From assembly GCF_024600715.1 (NCBI RefSeq), contig NZ_CP102332.1:558001-622000 (forward strand): a DNA stretch of 64,000 nt, in the 5' to 3' direction. Below the pieces are notes generated by a model. It was not told where the DNA came from. It ran no database searches and saw only the letters and a program-made list of their open reading frames with translations. Origin of the DNA: Streptomyces changanensis (GTDB lineage: Bacteria > Actinomycetota > Actinomycetes > Streptomycetales > Streptomycetaceae). Made by a program: the position numbers and the translations under genes. This document shows positions 36,571 through 44,570 of the stretch, one piece after another (position 1 is the first letter of the stretch; each line of letters starts with the position of its first letter).

Positions 36571-36831
36571 GTGTCGTTCCTCTGGGCCATCATCGCGGGG
36601 CTGATCATCGGTCTTCTGGCCAAGCTCGTCCTCCCCGGCCGTCAGCCCATCCCGCTGTGGATGACGGTGCTGCTCGGCATCGCCGGCGCCGTCGTGGGAA
36701 ACGCGCTCGCCTCCGCCGTCGGCGTGCGCGACACCGGCGGCATCGACTGGATCCGTCACATCTTCCAGATCGGTGTGGCAGCCGTCCTCATCGGCGTCAT
36801 CAGCCCGATGTGGGCGCGACGACACGCCTGA
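36571..36831 (+). CDS. GlsB/YeaQ/YmgE-family membrane stress protein
   Basis: An 86-residue protein with three hydrophobic helices: SFLWAIIAGLIIGLLAKLVLPG, PLWMTVLLGIAGAVVGNALASAVG and FQIGVAAVLIGVISPMWARR. The family (formerly transglycosylase-associated) is induced by stress in many bacteria; no enzymatic activity is known. Start: GTG 36571 with AGGAG 7 bases upstream. A very strong terminator follows. Confidence 0.88.
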   Translation: MSFLWAIIAGLIIGLLAKLVLPGRQPIPLWMTVLLGIAGAVVGNALASAVGVRDTGGIDWIRHIFQIGVAAVLIGVISPMWARRHA

Positions 36832-36869
36832 CCCGGTACCAGGACACCCCGCGCGGACACCCCGCGCCG

Positions 36870-36923
36870 GGACACGTGAGAAGCCCCCGCGGCCTTCGGG
36901 CCGCCGGGGCTTCTCACGTGTCC
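36870..36923. terminator. Very strong terminator with UUCG tetraloop
   Basis: An 18-bp stem (36870-36887 with 36906-36923), then after one mismatch six further pairs closing C(TTCG)G at 36894-36899. The right arm holds the stop codon of the minus-strand PP2C remnant, so the structure probably ended both transcripts. Confidence 0.88.
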
Positions 36924-37100
36924 ATGGCCCTTCGGGAAGTCCCCCCGGCGCGACCGGTGGCGTCGGCGGGAACGGACAGGGCCAGCACGGCGACGTCGTC
37001 CCCCGCCCCGTCGGGAAACGCCTCCAGCAGGGCGACCGTGTCCTCCACGAGGGAGGCGGCCCGCAGCGGGCCGCAGGCCCGGGCGGGGCGCGCCCGTCGT
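36914..37100 (-). pseudogene. 3' remnant of a SpoIIE-type PP2C phosphatase
   Basis: On the minus strand an uninterrupted reading reads GPLRAASLVEDTVALLEAF, PDGAGDDVAVLALSVPADA, then GRAGGTSRRAMDT and TGA at 36916-36914. The GDDVAVLAL ending, with the metal-binding Asp pair, is the usual C-terminus of Streptomyces SpoIIE/PP2C phosphatases. No start or upstream phosphatase motifs exist before the neighbouring MEDS gene ends at 37167, so only about 60 codons remain. Confidence 0.65.
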
Positions 37101-37166
37101 CCCGGTGGCGGGCCCGCCGTCTTCAGCGGACCGGAGCGGGACGCCCCGCGTGCCCGACCGCGGTCC

Positions 37167-38120
37167 TCACTTCAGCCCCATGTGCAGGCGCAGGACGAGT
37201 CCCCGCGCGGCTGCCCGGATCTCGACCAGGTCGCACAGCTGGTGCATCATCCACACGCCGCGGCCGCCGGTCGGGGCGAGGGGGTCGGGCCGGCGGCGGC
37301 CGGTGAGCGGGTCGCCGAGCCGGCCCCGGTCGCTGATCTCCGCGACGAGTCCGCCGTCCGCGCGCCACATCCGCAGGGTCCCGCGGCCGCCGCCGTGACG
37401 CACGGAGTTGCTGATCGCCTCGGCGACGGCGAGCAGCCAGTCCGTGCGGCGGTCCTGCGGCAGTCCTTCGGCCGCTGCCCAGCGGTCGGCCTCGTCCCGG
37501 GTCCGCGCCAGGTCCCACTCGCCGAAGGCGACGACGACCGCGTCCACCGGTTCCGGCAGCGGGACGTCGCAGTCGCGGCAGACCTCGTGCGGGTCGGTGT
37601 AGCGGTGGCTGGCGCGGTAGGCGCCGGGCTCGCCGACGACCGGGTGGGTGCGGTACGCGTGGGTCAGGACCTCGGCCGGCAGGGCCGTGTCGTAGGGACA
37701 GAGGATGGCGGCCCGGCGACCCTCGAACGCGAGGTTGATCAGCGCCTCGTGCCGGGTCGCCTCCCACGCCTCCGCGGGGGTGCGCCCGACCCAGATGGGC
37801 TCCCCCACGATCGACACGGGCGCGGTGTCCTCGTGGCGGTCGGCGAAGTCCTGCAGCATCGACAGGATCCGCCCCGGGTTGCGCCCGGCGTCGGTCATGT
37901 CCACCCATGTGACGCGGTGGTGGTCGGCGCCGACGGCGTCCCGCAGCAGCGCCAGTTGCGGGCCGGGGACGGCCACCAGGGTGGTGTGCCCGTCGTCGAG
38001 GGCGTCCCGGACGAAGGCGCCGACGCCGGCGCGGTACTCGTCGTCCGTGGAGTAGAAGAGTGCCGGGTGGTGGAAGCCGGCGAGCCGGTCGGTCCCGTCT
38101 GCTGTTCGCGTGTACGTCAT
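37167..38120 (-). CDS. MEDS-domain sensor with HATPase (RsbA-like anti-sigma regulator)
   Basis: A 317-residue regulator. The MEDS sensory domain (about 15-185) begins FHHPALFYSTDDEYRAGVGAFVRDALDDGH and includes MTDAGRNPGRILSMLQDFAD. A GHKL-type ATPase follows (about 195-317): WLLAVAEAISNSVRHGGG (N-box), EISDRGRLGDPL (G1) and GRGVWMMHQLCD (G2). Such proteins act as anti-sigma or serine-kinase partners in SigB-type partner switching. ATG 38120 overlaps the stop of the MEDS-STAS gene (ATGA), so they are translated together. Confidence 0.9.
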   Translation of the reverse strand: MTYTRTADGTDRLAGFHHPALFYSTDDEYRAGVGAFVRDALDDGHTTLVAVPGPQLALLRDAVGADHHRVTWVDMTDAGRNPGRILSMLQDFADRHEDTAPVSIVGEPIWVGRTPAEAWEATRHEALINLAFEGRRAAILCPYDTALPAEVLTHAYRTHPVVGEPGAYRASHRYTDPHEVCRDCDVPLPEPVDAVVVAFGEWDLARTRDEADRWAAAEGLPQDRRTDWLLAVAEAISNSVRHGGGRGTLRMWRADGGLVAEISDRGRLGDPLTGRRRPDPLAPTGGRGVWMMHQLCDLVEIRAAARGLVLRLHMGLK

Positions 38121-38992
38121 CGGCCCACGACCTCCACGGCGGAGCCGAGTTCGGGGAAGAGTTCCAGGAGCCGCCGCAGGTGCGGCGGTGCCTGCCGGAC
38201 GCGCAGGGGCACGCCGTCCGGCCGGCCGGTGGCCGCGCCGGCCAGGGTGGCCAGCGAGGCGGCGTCGAGGTGGCGCAGGGCCGACAGGTCCAGCTCCACC
38301 CGGTGTGCCGGCGCGCTTCTGACGGCGGCGGCCGCGGCGGCGACGACGTCACGCGTGTCGTGGCCGGCGGAGCCCGCCATCACCAGACCGGGGCGGTCGA
38401 CGAGCGGGGCCACCCGCAGCGCGGGCCTGGCGGAGGGGTCGCCGCGGTGCGTCAGGTGGGCGCCCGCCAGGACGTCCACGTACGCGTCGGGGAGCAGGCG
38501 CCGGTCGTAGAAGCACCAGGCGGTGACCGGCAGCCGGTCCACGACCTCGTGGTGGACGCGCAGCTCGTACTCGAGCAGCCGGTCGGCGCCGGCGACGTCG
38601 CGCGTGCCCCAGGACATCTCGCCGATCGCGCGCAGTCCCCGGTGCCCCCGCGCCGAGGCGGCCTCGAACGCGTCGTGCCAGAGCCCGACCATCGCGTCCG
38701 GGTCGAAGCCGGTGTCGGCGAGGTACGTCCGCGCGGCGGTCGCCACGGACAGCTGTCCGCGGGTCACGGCCGCCGCGGCGTCGATGCCGTCGTCGGCGAG
38801 GGTGCGCAGCACCCGCTCGGGGTCCGTGGCGTCGGCGAAGTACTCGATCCGCTCGTCCCGCTCCAGCCCGTCGCGGACGAACGCGCACAGGTGGCGCGCC
38901 CACGCCCGGTCGTCGGAGTAGACGACGCTGGAGTGGCGTCCCACGGCCGGCCCTCGCACGGGGGGTACGGCCACCTCAGGCACCATCGCCAC
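38117..38992 (-). CDS. MEDS-domain and STAS-domain regulator
   Basis: A 291-residue protein. The MEDS-type sensory domain (about 15-175) reads RHSSVVYSDDRAWARHLCAFVRDGLERDERI and IGEMSWGTRDVAGADRLLEYELRVH. A STAS domain follows (about 185-290): HRVELDLSALRHLDAASLATLAGAA, with the Asp-Ala-Ala-Ser segment in place of the usual D-S-S/T-G phosphoserine loop. It is coupled to the MEDS-HATPase gene downstream, which suggests the STAS part binds that kinase. Start: GTG 38992 (GAGGGG 8 bases upstream) or ATG 38986; open frame extends to 39046. Confidence 0.85.
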   Translation of the reverse strand: MAMVPEVAVPPVRGPAVGRHSSVVYSDDRAWARHLCAFVRDGLERDERIEYFADATDPERVLRTLADDGIDAAAAVTRGQLSVATAARTYLADTGFDPDAMVGLWHDAFEAASARGHRGLRAIGEMSWGTRDVAGADRLLEYELRVHHEVVDRLPVTAWCFYDRRLLPDAYVDVLAGAHLTHRGDPSARPALRVAPLVDRPGLVMAGSAGHDTRDVVAAAAAAVRSAPAHRVELDLSALRHLDAASLATLAGAATGRPDGVPLRVRQAPPHLRRLLELFPELGSAVEVVGR

Positions 38993-39094
38993 GCTGCCCG
39001 CCCCTCGTCCTGTCCGGCCTGCCTGCTTGCCTCTCCATGGAAACACACCAGGCCGCGGCGCTCGCCGACCTGCGCGACCAGCCTACTGCCACCC

Positions 39095-39114
39095 GGCCGG
39101 CGGTACCGCCGGCC
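39095..39114 (-). terminator. Palindrome downstream of the STAS gene
   Basis: A perfect 20-base palindrome (8-bp stem and GTAC loop when folded), 60 bases past the STAS stop codon; probably terminates the large hybrid/STAS operon. Confidence 0.5.
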
Positions 39115-39174
39115 TCGGCGCCGTGCATGGCGACCCCGGCGTGGCCGGCCGGGAGCCGCCCGGCGAGGCGCCCC

Positions 39175-39462
39175 CTACGCCTGTCGGACGATCGTGAGCT
39201 CGGCGAGTCCCGAGACGGCCAGTACCGGGGCGAGCAGCGGGCCGGTGACCAGTTCGAGCCGGTCGGCCCGGGAGAACAGCACGTTGAGACCGGCGCTGTC
39301 CAGGTACCCGACCTCCGTGAGGTCGAGGACGACCGGGCCGTGCGCGGTGTCCAGCGCCGCCGCCAGGGCGTCGGCGTTGCTCATGTCGATCTCGCCGACG
39401 GCCGTGAGCAGGGCGGTGCCGTCGGGCCGCCGGCCCGGGGCCAGGCTGAGCGGAGTGGTCAT
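39175..39462 (-). CDS. STAS anti-sigma-factor antagonist coupled to the hybrid kinase
   Basis: A 95-residue STAS-domain protein (RsbV/SpoIIAA-like): ALLTAVGEIDMSNADALAAAL, then VVLDLTEVGYLDSAGLNVLFSRAD with the phosphorylatable Ser in LDSAG. In the family, the dephosphorylated form sequesters the anti-sigma kinase and frees sigma. Start ATG 39462 overlaps the stop of the 1438-residue hybrid by one base (TGATG), so production is coupled with the protein that both carries a phosphatase and a kinase-like domain. Confidence 0.93.
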   Translation of the reverse strand: MTTPLSLAPGRRPDGTALLTAVGEIDMSNADALAAALDTAHGPVVLDLTEVGYLDSAGLNVLFSRADRLELVTGPLLAPVLAVSGLAELTIVRQA

Positions 39463-42400
39463 CACGCGATCCTCGTGTGCATCTGGACGGTGGTTCCGGA
39501 GGCGCCGGGGACGACGGTCACCTGCTGCATCATGGCCTTCATCAACGTCAGGCCACGGCCGCGGTGGGCGTTGGCCTCGGGTTGGGGGGTCCTCCACTCG
39601 CCGCTGTCGGAGACGGTCAGCCACAGGTCGTCGACGCGGGCCTCGGCGCGCAGCACGACGGGTTGGCCCGGGTTGTGGCGGTGGCCGTGCTCGATGGCGT
39701 TGGCGCATGCCTCGCCCGCCGCGACGAGGACGTTCTGCGCGGTCTGCCGGGGCAGACCGCACCGTTCGAGCCAGGTGCGCAGGGCATTGCGGACCGGCGC
39801 GAGCTGCGAGGACTCGGCGGGGAAGGTGACCTCCAGCGGGCCGGGGTGGCGGTAGAGGAGCAGGGCGACGTCGTCGTCGTAGCCGTTCGCGGGCGCCAGG
39901 CGGGACATCACCCGCGTCGCGAGGTCGTCGACGGCGGCGTCCCTGCCGTCCTGCACGGCCTCGCCGGCGCGGTCGATGCCGACGCTCAGCGGGCGGCGGC
40001 GGCGCTCGACGAGCCCGTCGGTGTAGAGGAGCAGGGTGGCGCGGGCGGGGATGGTGCACTCCGCCTCCGGGCGCTCCCTGCCGGGCCGGACGGCGAGGGG
40101 GACGGACCGCCCGTCCTCCAGGAGGCGGGTCGTGCCGTCGCGGTCGGCGAGGATGCCGGGCGGGTGTCCGGCGCTGGAGTAGGTCATCCGGCCGGTCTCC
40201 GGGTCGAGGACCCCGCAGAAGACGGTGGTGCACAGCGCCCCGGGGACGCCGGCCGCGAAGTGGTCCAGCGCCATCAGGGTCCGGGACGGGCTGGAGTCCT
40301 GCAGCAGCAGGGCGCGGCAGGCGCTGCGCAGCTGGCCCATGACGGTGGCCGCCGCCAGGCCGCGGCCGACGCAGTCGCCGACGACGATGCCGATGCGCCC
40401 GTCGGGCAGGGTGACCGTGTCGTACCAGTCGCCGCCCACTTCCAGCGGCTCGGTGGCGGGTTCGTAGCGGACGGCGAAGCCGTCGGGCAGGTGCGAGGGG
40501 CCGAGGATGGCCCGCTGCAGGGTGATGGCGGTCTCGCGCTGCTGGTCGATCTGGTGGGCGCGGACCAGGCCCTGCGCGAGGTGCCCGGCGAGCAGCGACA
40601 GCAGCAGCTGGTCCTCGTCCGTGAAGGGCCGCCTCTCGCCCAGGTCCACCCACAGGACCATCGACCCGTCGGGGTGTCCGAGGGTGACGCCCACGCCGGA
40701 GTGGTCGCCGACCGGGGTCAGCGGGGCGTGTTCGCGCAGCGCGGCGAGCGCGTCGCGGCGGTCGGCGGGCAGTTCCCGCCACTGCGGTGCGCCGTCGGTC
40801 GCCGTGAGTGCGGGCTCGTCGTGGTGGCCGAAGACGACGGCCAGGACCTGGCGGGCGCGCCACAGCTCCTTCAGCTCGTCCAGGGCGCCGGTGAGGGCCT
40901 CGTCCAGGCTGGTGGCGCCCGACAGCCGCAGGCCGAGCGCGGCGAGGGCGCCGTCGCGCTGGACGGCGTAGTGCTCCGCGGTGACGTCCCGGAAGGTGCC
41001 GACGGTGACGCGGCGCCCGGTGCCGGGGTCCCGCGCCTGGTTGAAGGCGACGTCGATCCACAGCCGGTGCCCGTCGCGGTGGGTGACGGGGATGGTGTGG
41101 CGGCCGTGGCCGTGCCGCAGGAGCTTGCTGAACACCTCGCCGACCTGCCGGTGCGCCTCGGGGTCGGTGTCGGCGGCGGGCCACCAGGGGTGGATCGGCA
41201 CGTACGGCAGGCCGTCGGGGCCGTAGCCGAGGATGTCGGCGAACGCGGTGTTGATCTCGATGACGGCGCCGTCCTCGTCGCAGACGTAGAACGCCTCCTG
41301 GAGGGACTCGATCAGCGCGGCGCGCCAGCGGGCGTGGTGGGTGCGGATGCGGGAGAGCTCCACGTTGGCGCGCACGCGGGCCAGGAGCTCCGCCGCCGCG
41401 AACGGCTTGACCAGGTAGTCGTCGGCTCCGGCCTGCAGGCCCTCGATGGAGGCTTCCTGGCCGGCGCGGGCGGAGAGCAGCAGCACGGGCACGGCGGCGG
41501 TGCGCGGGTCCGCGCGCAGCTCCCGCACGAGGGACAGTCCGTCGAGGACCGGCATCATGACGTCGCTGACCACGAGGTCGGGGGCGTGGGCGCGCACCGC
41601 GTCCAGTGCCGCCCGGCCGTCGCCGACCGCCTCGACGTGGTGGCCGGCGCCGCCGAGGATCCGGGTGAGGTACTCGCGCATGTCGGCGTTGTCGTCGGCG
41701 ATCAGTACGCGCGCCGGCGTGACGGTCCCGGCGGCGCCACCCTCGGCGCCGGGACGCTGCCCGGTGCCGGTGCCGGGCGCGGTGGTCCCGGTGCGCGTGC
41801 CGGTGGCGGGCGCGGCGGCGGGGACGGGGGCCACGGGGGCGTCCAGGTCGGACGGCGGGTCCGGCAGCCAGCGCCGCACCTCCATGACGTACGGCTCCGC
41901 GGAGGCCGGGAGCCCGCCGGAGGGCGTCGCGGGGGGCGCGGCCGCGGGCGGTGCCGCAGACGGCGGCGACGCGGCGGGCGGTGCGGCCCCGACGGACGCG
42001 GCGGGCTCCGACGGGCCGAGGGCGTCGGCGGGCAGGTGGTCCGAGCCGAAGGGCAGCCGGACGGTGAAGCACGTGCCCTCGCCCGGCTCGCTCTCCGCCG
42101 TGATCGTCCCGCCGTGCAGCCCGATGAGCTCCTTGACGAGGGCGAGACCGATGCCGCTGCCCTCGTTGGAGCGGGAGCGGGTGTTCTCGATGCGGTGGAA
42201 GCGTTCGAAGAGCCGGGGCATCTCCCCGGCGGGCACGCCGACGCCGGTGTCGGCGACGGTGACCACGGCGTGGTCGCCGTCGGCGCGGACCGCGACGCGG
42301 ATGGAGCCCTCGAAGGTGAACTTCACCGCGTTGCTGAGCAGGTTGAGGACGACCTTCTCCCACATGCCCCGGTCGACGTACACCGGCTCGTCCAGCGCGG

Positions 42401-43778
42401 GGCAGTCGACGTCGAAGGCGAGACCGGCCCGGTCCACGGCGGAGCGGAAGACGCTGGCGAGTTCGGCCGTGGCCGCCGCGAGCTCCACCGGCTCGTACCT
42501 GGCGCGCATCCGCCCGGCCTCGATGCGGGAGAAGTCCAGCAGGCTGTTGACGAGCTTGCCCAGCCGCAGGCCGTTGCGGTGGACGGCCTCCAGCTCCTCG
42601 CGCACGCGGGGGTCGGCGTCGCGGCCCAGCCGCGAGCGCAGTTCCTCGACCGGGCCCATGATCAGGGTGAGCGGCGTGCGGAACTCGTGGCTGATGTTGG
42701 AGAAGAAGGTGGTCTTCGCCCGGTCCAGTTCGGCCAGTTCCTCGGCCCGCCGCTGCTGTGCCTCGTAGCTGCGCGCGCTGGCGACGCCGGCCGCGAGGTG
42801 CCCGGCGACCAGCTCGACGAAGCCGCGGTGGCCCGCGTCGAGGACCCGGTACCGGTTGAGCCCGGCCACCAGGAAGCCGTACGGGTCTCCGCCCTGCCGC
42901 AGCAGGGGCACGACGAGGGCGTGGAGGGGCGGTTGCGGCCACACCCCGGCGGGCAGGTCGCCGAACGGGGCACCGTCGAGCGCCAGTACGGCGCTCTCGC
43001 CGCGGGCCGCGGCGGCGGCCGGCCAGGGCGCGGCCCCGTCGCCGGCCGCCAGGACGGTGGGCGCCGCCGGGTGGCCGGCGGGCAGCCCCGTGGAGGCGGC
43101 GAGCCGCGCGGTGCCGTCCGGCTGGAAGAGGTACGTGAGGGTGAACGGCAGGTCGCGGGGGTTGCGGCCGAGCTGCCGGCCGGCGAAGGCGAGCATCTCC
43201 TCCTCGGTCCGCACCACGCTGGGGTCCGAGCCGAGGTCGCGGAGCGTGGCCATGCGCCGTTCGCCGATGACCCGCTCGGTCTCCTCGCTGACGACGCAGA
43301 GCATCCCGACGACCGCGCCGGTGTCGTCGCGCAGCGGGCTGTAGGAGAAGGTGTGGTAGGTCTCCTCCGGGTACCCCGACCTCTTCAGGAACAGCAGCAG
43401 CGCCTCGTCCCAGGTGGCCCGGCCCGTGGCGAGCACGGCGTCGATGCGCGGGCCGATGTCGTCCCAGATCTCCGCCCACACCTCGTCGGCCGGGCGGCCC
43501 AGCGCCCAGGGGTACTTCTGCCCCAGGGTGTCCCGGCGGTAGGCGGCGTTGCAGAAGAACGTCAGGTCCGGGCCCCACGCCATCCACATGGGGAACCGGG
43601 ACGACAGCAGGATGCTCACCGCCGTCCGCAGGCTCTGCGGCCAGTCGGCCGGCGGTCCGAGGGGGGTCGCGGCCCAGTCGACCGCGGCCAGGTCGCGTCC
43701 GACCTCCTCGTCGGCGGCGAAGACGCCGCTCCCCGCCGCGGTGGACGGCCGGTGCTCGGCGTCCGCGGAACGCGCCAC
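39462..43778 (-). CDS. Giant hybrid: PAS-GAF-histidine kinase-receiver-PAS-GAF-SpoIIE-HATPase
   Basis: A 1438-residue multidomain regulator. In order: PAS-like (about 30-165), GAF (about 185-335), HisKA with HEFRTP (His364), HATPase with NAVKFT and DTGVGVP (about 470-578), Pro/Ala-rich linker, receiver (about 688-805; phospho-Asp739, Lys791), PAS (about 815-935), GAF (about 940-1075), SpoIIE phosphatase (GGDWYD 1115-1120, VVGDCVGRG, YTDGL 1252-1256, DDDVALL) and a second, RsbW-like HATPase (EACANAIEHG 1357-1366, DSGEW). Thus one chain can autophosphorylate on His, receive on Asp, and probably both kinase and dephosphorylate a STAS partner such as the coupled gene. Start: GTG 43778. Confidence 0.9.
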   Translation of the reverse strand: MARSADAEHRPSTAAGSGVFAADEEVGRDLAAVDWAATPLGPPADWPQSLRTAVSILLSSRFPMWMAWGPDLTFFCNAAYRRDTLGQKYPWALGRPADEVWAEIWDDIGPRIDAVLATGRATWDEALLLFLKRSGYPEETYHTFSYSPLRDDTGAVVGMLCVVSEETERVIGERRMATLRDLGSDPSVVRTEEEMLAFAGRQLGRNPRDLPFTLTYLFQPDGTARLAASTGLPAGHPAAPTVLAAGDGAAPWPAAAAARGESAVLALDGAPFGDLPAGVWPQPPLHALVVPLLRQGGDPYGFLVAGLNRYRVLDAGHRGFVELVAGHLAAGVASARSYEAQQRRAEELAELDRAKTTFFSNISHEFRTPLTLIMGPVEELRSRLGRDADPRVREELEAVHRNGLRLGKLVNSLLDFSRIEAGRMRARYEPVELAAATAELASVFRSAVDRAGLAFDVDCPALDEPVYVDRGMWEKVVLNLLSNAVKFTFEGSIRVAVRADGDHAVVTVADTGVGVPAGEMPRLFERFHRIENTRSRSNEGSGIGLALVKELIGLHGGTITAESEPGEGTCFTVRLPFGSDHLPADALGPSEPAASVGAAPPAASPPSAAPPAAAPPATPSGGLPASAEPYVMEVRRWLPDPPSDLDAPVAPVPAAAPATGTRTGTTAPGTGTGQRPGAEGGAAGTVTPARVLIADDNADMREYLTRILGGAGHHVEAVGDGRAALDAVRAHAPDLVVSDVMMPVLDGLSLVRELRADPRTAAVPVLLLSARAGQEASIEGLQAGADDYLVKPFAAAELLARVRANVELSRIRTHHARWRAALIESLQEAFYVCDEDGAVIEINTAFADILGYGPDGLPYVPIHPWWPAADTDPEAHRQVGEVFSKLLRHGHGRHTIPVTHRDGHRLWIDVAFNQARDPGTGRRVTVGTFRDVTAEHYAVQRDGALAALGLRLSGATSLDEALTGALDELKELWRARQVLAVVFGHHDEPALTATDGAPQWRELPADRRDALAALREHAPLTPVGDHSGVGVTLGHPDGSMVLWVDLGERRPFTDEDQLLLSLLAGHLAQGLVRAHQIDQQRETAITLQRAILGPSHLPDGFAVRYEPATEPLEVGGDWYDTVTLPDGRIGIVVGDCVGRGLAAATVMGQLRSACRALLLQDSSPSRTLMALDHFAAGVPGALCTTVFCGVLDPETGRMTYSSAGHPPGILADRDGTTRLLEDGRSVPLAVRPGRERPEAECTIPARATLLLYTDGLVERRRRPLSVGIDRAGEAVQDGRDAAVDDLATRVMSRLAPANGYDDDVALLLYRHPGPLEVTFPAESSQLAPVRNALRTWLERCGLPRQTAQNVLVAAGEACANAIEHGHRHNPGQPVVLRAEARVDDLWLTVSDSGEWRTPQPEANAHRGRGLTLMKAMMQQVTVVPGASGTTVQMHTRIA

Positions 43779-44045
43779 AGGTAACCCTTTCCTCCACGCC
43801 CGTGCGACCGGGCGGAACGGGCGCGGCCCGCGCACCCGTCCCCCCGGCGGTCCGCCGGCTCCCCACCCGTGCCGATCCCTACGTAGGATAGGTCCCCGGC
43901 CAGGGCGCCGACATCCGGCAGGGTGTGCCGGCCGCCGTGGCGCACACGGGGTTGGTGAGCCTCCCGACGGGCCGGGTCCGGGAACCGGCGAACGGCACCG
44001 CCCCTGCCGACCCCGTACCGCCCGCATCGCCCCACAGGAGAACCG
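43779..44045. promoter_or_regulatory. Divergent promoter region of hybrid kinase and STAS genes
   Basis: No gene. CCTACGTAGG (43878-43887) is a perfect palindrome within ATCCCTACGTAGGAT and is locally AT-richer; TAGGAT (plus) and TATCCT (minus) here could be -10 boxes of the divergent genes. A regulator site is possible. Confidence 0.4.
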
Positions 44046-44402
44046 GTGACCCAGCCCGTCCTGACCGTCGACCAGCAGATCCACCGGGACGGGCCCGTCG
44101 TGCTGAGGGTGGTCGGCGAGCTGGACCACCACACCGCCCCCCGGCTCACCGAGGCGCTCGACGGGGTCCCGTCGTCCGCCACCAGGGGTCTGGTGATCGA
44201 CCTGTCCGGGCTCACCTACTGCGACTCGACCGGCATCACGGTGCTCGTCACCACCTACCACCGTGCCGGGGCCGTCGGCTGCCCCCTCGTCCTGTCCGGT
44301 CTCGGTGACGACCTGACCCGGGTCTTCCACACCATCGGCCTCGACCAGGTGTTCACGCTGCGGCCCACGACCGACGCCGCGGTGGCGGCACTGCGCGCCT
44401 GA
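44046..44402 (+). CDS. STAS anti-sigma-factor antagonist
   Basis: A 118-residue STAS protein (RsbV/BldG-like): VVLRVVGELDHHTAPRLTEAL, LVIDLSGLTYCDSTGITVLVTTY with Ser in CDSTG as likely phosphorylation site, and LDQVFTLRPTTDAAVAAL. It is divergent from the hybrid kinase/phosphatase gene and is a natural second substrate for it. GTG 44046 with AGGAG 5-6 bases upstream. Confidence 0.92.
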   Translation: MTQPVLTVDQQIHRDGPVVLRVVGELDHHTAPRLTEALDGVPSSATRGLVIDLSGLTYCDSTGITVLVTTYHRAGAVGCPLVLSGLGDDLTRVFHTIGLDQVFTLRPTTDAAVAALRA

Positions 44403-44425
44403 CGCGGGACGCGTGACCACCGTCG

Positions 44426-44450
44426 GGCCCCCGCCCGGAGGACGGGGGCC
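44426..44450. terminator. Hairpin between convergent STAS and protease genes
   Basis: GGCCCCCG (44426-44433) pairs with 44443-44450 around a 9-base loop. Followed by direct repeats of GCACGGGGTGGCGGG (44480-44494, 44499-44513). Confidence 0.5.
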
Positions 44451-44570
44451 GTTGCCCGCACCACTGATGGCGGGGTGCGGCACGGGGTGGCGGGCTCCGC
44501 ACGGGGTGGCGGGGCGCGGAGTCGGGGACCGTGGCGCGGTGAGCGGTGCCGGTCGCGGGGCCGGGTGGTG

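Noticed and set aside
39477..43784. Open reading frame of 1435 codons on the plus strand
   Set aside because: Mirror frame of the giant hybrid regulator; no domain is readable, while the minus strand shows eight domains in order.
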